The position numbers and the translations under genes were made by a program. A DNA stretch of 64,000 nucleotides from assembly GCA_045837725.1 (NCBI GenBank), contig JBEWZL010000270.1, positions 248,001-312,000 of the forward strand, read 5' to 3'. The notes beneath the pieces were generated by a model. That model did not search any database and was not told where the DNA came from. It saw only the letters and a program-made list of their open reading frames with translations. How positions within the stretch are numbered: the stretch's first letter is position 1; each line of letters starts with the position of its first letter. Source of the stretch: Vermamoeba vermiformis (lineage: Eukaryota; Tubulinea; Echinamoebida). This document shows, one piece after another, positions 62,177 to 64,000 of the stretch.

Positions 62177-64000
62177 ATGGCGCGATTAGCTTTAGGACTT
62201 TTTACTTGTTTGTGCTTGCTGCACTTCAGCACATCCGCACCATTCACGAAGAATAGCTTTGTTGTGTCCTCGAGGGACTCCCTAGCGCAATATTACCTAC
62301 AAGAGTACAGTATAAACGGCACAAAATTGCAACAAATCTATTTGCCAACCCCGGGGTAAGCTATAAATTAACGGCCAAATCCAATTTTCAATCCTGACAA
62401 CAAAAAATTCGAACGATTATGAAGCGCAACGAATCGGAGGAATATTAAATATTTTATAGACGCTAATTCTAATTATTTTAACTGTCTAACCGACAATTTC
62501 GTTCGATCTTGCATCCAAATCTAATAATTTTGCAACTAACCTCTATCCCATTAGAGCTTGCATAACTTGCCGGTTCGGTTTGGATGCAACGGGTCTCTTA
62601 CTTTCCATTAACATGTATACTACTGATGCTACCCAATATCACACCCTCGTGCACTTGTACAACTCGCAAGGGGATCTCGTCGAGACTACGGATATTCCAA
62701 CAGGCTCCGAGTTCGTTGGTGATGCCACAGTAGGCAATCAAGAAATTTGGTTGACTTATCGATCGGGCGTTATGTACACAAAGCGAGGTACAGCGGCAGT
62801 GGTCAACTCTAACATTGCTTCGCCCACAGTTTATAATGCCGCTCAACTTCAATTGATTGGCAGCAAATTATACGCCCAAATTGGTCAGCTTTATGCCATG
62901 GATCCTGTGGCTACGACTGGCACCGGCACATTTGTTTCTTTGAATTCTGTTTCGCCACTCTCTGCCACTTGCTATTATATTTATGGAAATGCAATCTACA
63001 GATATGATTCAGGCTATTTGTTCAAGCACACTTTTGATGCCCAAGGAGCTGTTTCTGGCATGTCCGATTACTATCTTCAAATACAAACAAACAATGCTGC
63101 ACCAACTAGTTTGTATGCGATGGCAAGTGAAGGAGTCACTTATGTGTTAATGGTCCTGATCAATGGCTTTGCAAAAGAATATACTTTAGTGCGCTTCACA
63201 GATACTGGAACTCAACTTACCAATCAAGTCACTTTGGATTCAAGCACCACTTATTTTATGCAAGGTGTTGGAAGCTCTCCTAAAATTACTTGCTCAGATG
63301 GCTTTAAAAACCAAGATGAGTCTGACATTGACTGTGGTGGTGCTACTTGTGGCAGTTGCAGCTTGGGCAAAGCTTGTGCAGTTAACAGTGACTGCTCAAC
63401 AGACTACTGCAATTCAACCAAGATTTGTGGTATGTAGTTAAAAGTATCATGCCAGTGATTGCTAACTTGTTTTGTCATAGACACTCCTACATGCAGTGAT
63501 GTCGTCAAGAACCAAAATGAGACTGATGTTGACTGTGGTGGACCTAATTGCAGTCCATGTGCAAATGGAAAATCATGTGACCTTCATACAGATTGCTCCA
63601 GTGGTTACTGTAGTTCATCTAATACCTGTGGTAAGTTATATCAAGTTTCTGTATCTTATTGCTAATTGTTCTGGCACAGCTGATCCAACTTGTAATGATG
63701 GTGCCAAGAACCAAGATGAAACTGACGTTGACTGTGGAGGGCCAACTTGCCTTCCTTGTGAAATTGGAAAAGCTTGCCTATTGCCTAGAGATTGTTTGGG
63801 TGGCTATTGCAATTCAACTCAGATCTGTGGTAAGTCAAAAAGCCGCAAATGTGTTACAGAGGCTGATCAGTATTTCAGATGCCCCTACTTGTGATGATGG
63901 TGTAAAGGACCAAGATGAAACTGATGTTGACTGTGGTGGTGTGACATGCCCTGGCTGCGCCATTGACCAGGTCTGTGTACTTGATGGAGACTGTATCAGC
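62177..64000 (+). CDS. Secreted Cys-repeat surface protein, modular copy 2 (3' truncated by window)
   Basis: Exons 62177-62355, 62555-63429, 63481-63630, 63680-63829 and 63879 onward are present; the gene continues past the window. Signal peptide [20 protein letters not shown]. The N-terminal domain parallels copy 1 ([51 protein letters not shown]). Cys repeats follow, one per ~150-nt phase-1 exon ([24 protein letters not shown]..). The intron after the signal/first-beta segment (GG/GTAAGC) is at the same place and phase as in copy 1. The two genes are therefore tandem duplicates about 1.9 kb apart. Surface adhesion or recognition is inferred. Confidence 0.8.

Noticed and set aside
63496-63894. 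132-aa ORF overlapping the second Cys-repeat gene
   Set aside because: It runs through two phase-1 introns in another frame and is a shadow of the repeat exons.

Overview
This window is nuclear DNA of a compact, intron-rich protist. Genes lie on both strands, often 100-400 bp apart. Most carry several short introns (about 45-100 nt) with GTA(A/C)G-type donors. The 375-residue actin and the mix of families (F-box/LRR expansion, fimbrin-type CH domains, SAM/U-box, Cys-rich GPI-type surface proteins) suggest an amoebozoan; that placement is inference. Exon limits below were worked out by hand from splice sites and reading-frame phase, without transcripts.

Layout, 1-23 kb: the 3' end of splicing factor SF3A3; a BTB protein; a CDC123-like eIF2 assembly factor; four tandem F-box/LRR genes with near-identical F-boxes (5.0-12.2 kb); two Cys-rich GPI-type paralogs; an MpaB/Lcp-type oxygenase (DUF2236); a long secreted protein of unknown function; and an ankyrin-repeat protein.

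Layout, 23-38.6 kb: a 1.46-kb terminal-inverted-repeat transposon with target-site duplication (23,552-25,012) ends about 50 bp before an uncharacterised gene. A third Cys-rich paralog follows. Next is a 20-exon gene (27,770-33,196) whose product joins two ricin-B-like trefoils, a fimbrin-type CH1-CH2 actin-binding pair, a nicotinamidase/isochorismatase-fold domain lacking its catalytic Asp and Cys, and an APH/TCAD9-like kinase with an apparently intact active site. Actin, a fifth F-box/LRR gene and a THUMP-domain tRNA-acetylation adaptor (THUMPD1/Tan1) complete this part.

Layout, 39-64 kb: a predicted PD-(D/E)XK-like nuclease with a zinc knuckle; a leucine-rich/coiled-coil/SAM-SAM/U-box ubiquitin ligase; a GPI-type beta-helix protein; a degenerate Ras-like gene with a relic copy 2.7 kb away; a small F-box protein; a TPR/phytanoyl-CoA-dioxygenase-like protein; a MORN-repeat protein; a small orphan protein with actin-like codon bias; a DUF3605 protein; a divergent CaaX Ras-like protein; and two large secreted proteins whose 49-50-residue Cys repeats are each carried by one phase-1 exon (the second runs off the window).

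Themes that tie genes together are ubiquitin ligase adaptors (five F-box/LRR genes, one small F-box gene, one BTB gene, one U-box gene), a secreted or GPI-anchored surface repertoire, and cytoskeleton (actin and the CH-domain fusion). The most unusual item is the lectin/actin-binding/pseudo-hydrolase/kinase fusion. At the sequence level, three GC-AG introns, an extended GATCTRAY branch-site motif and tiny initiator exons are notable.
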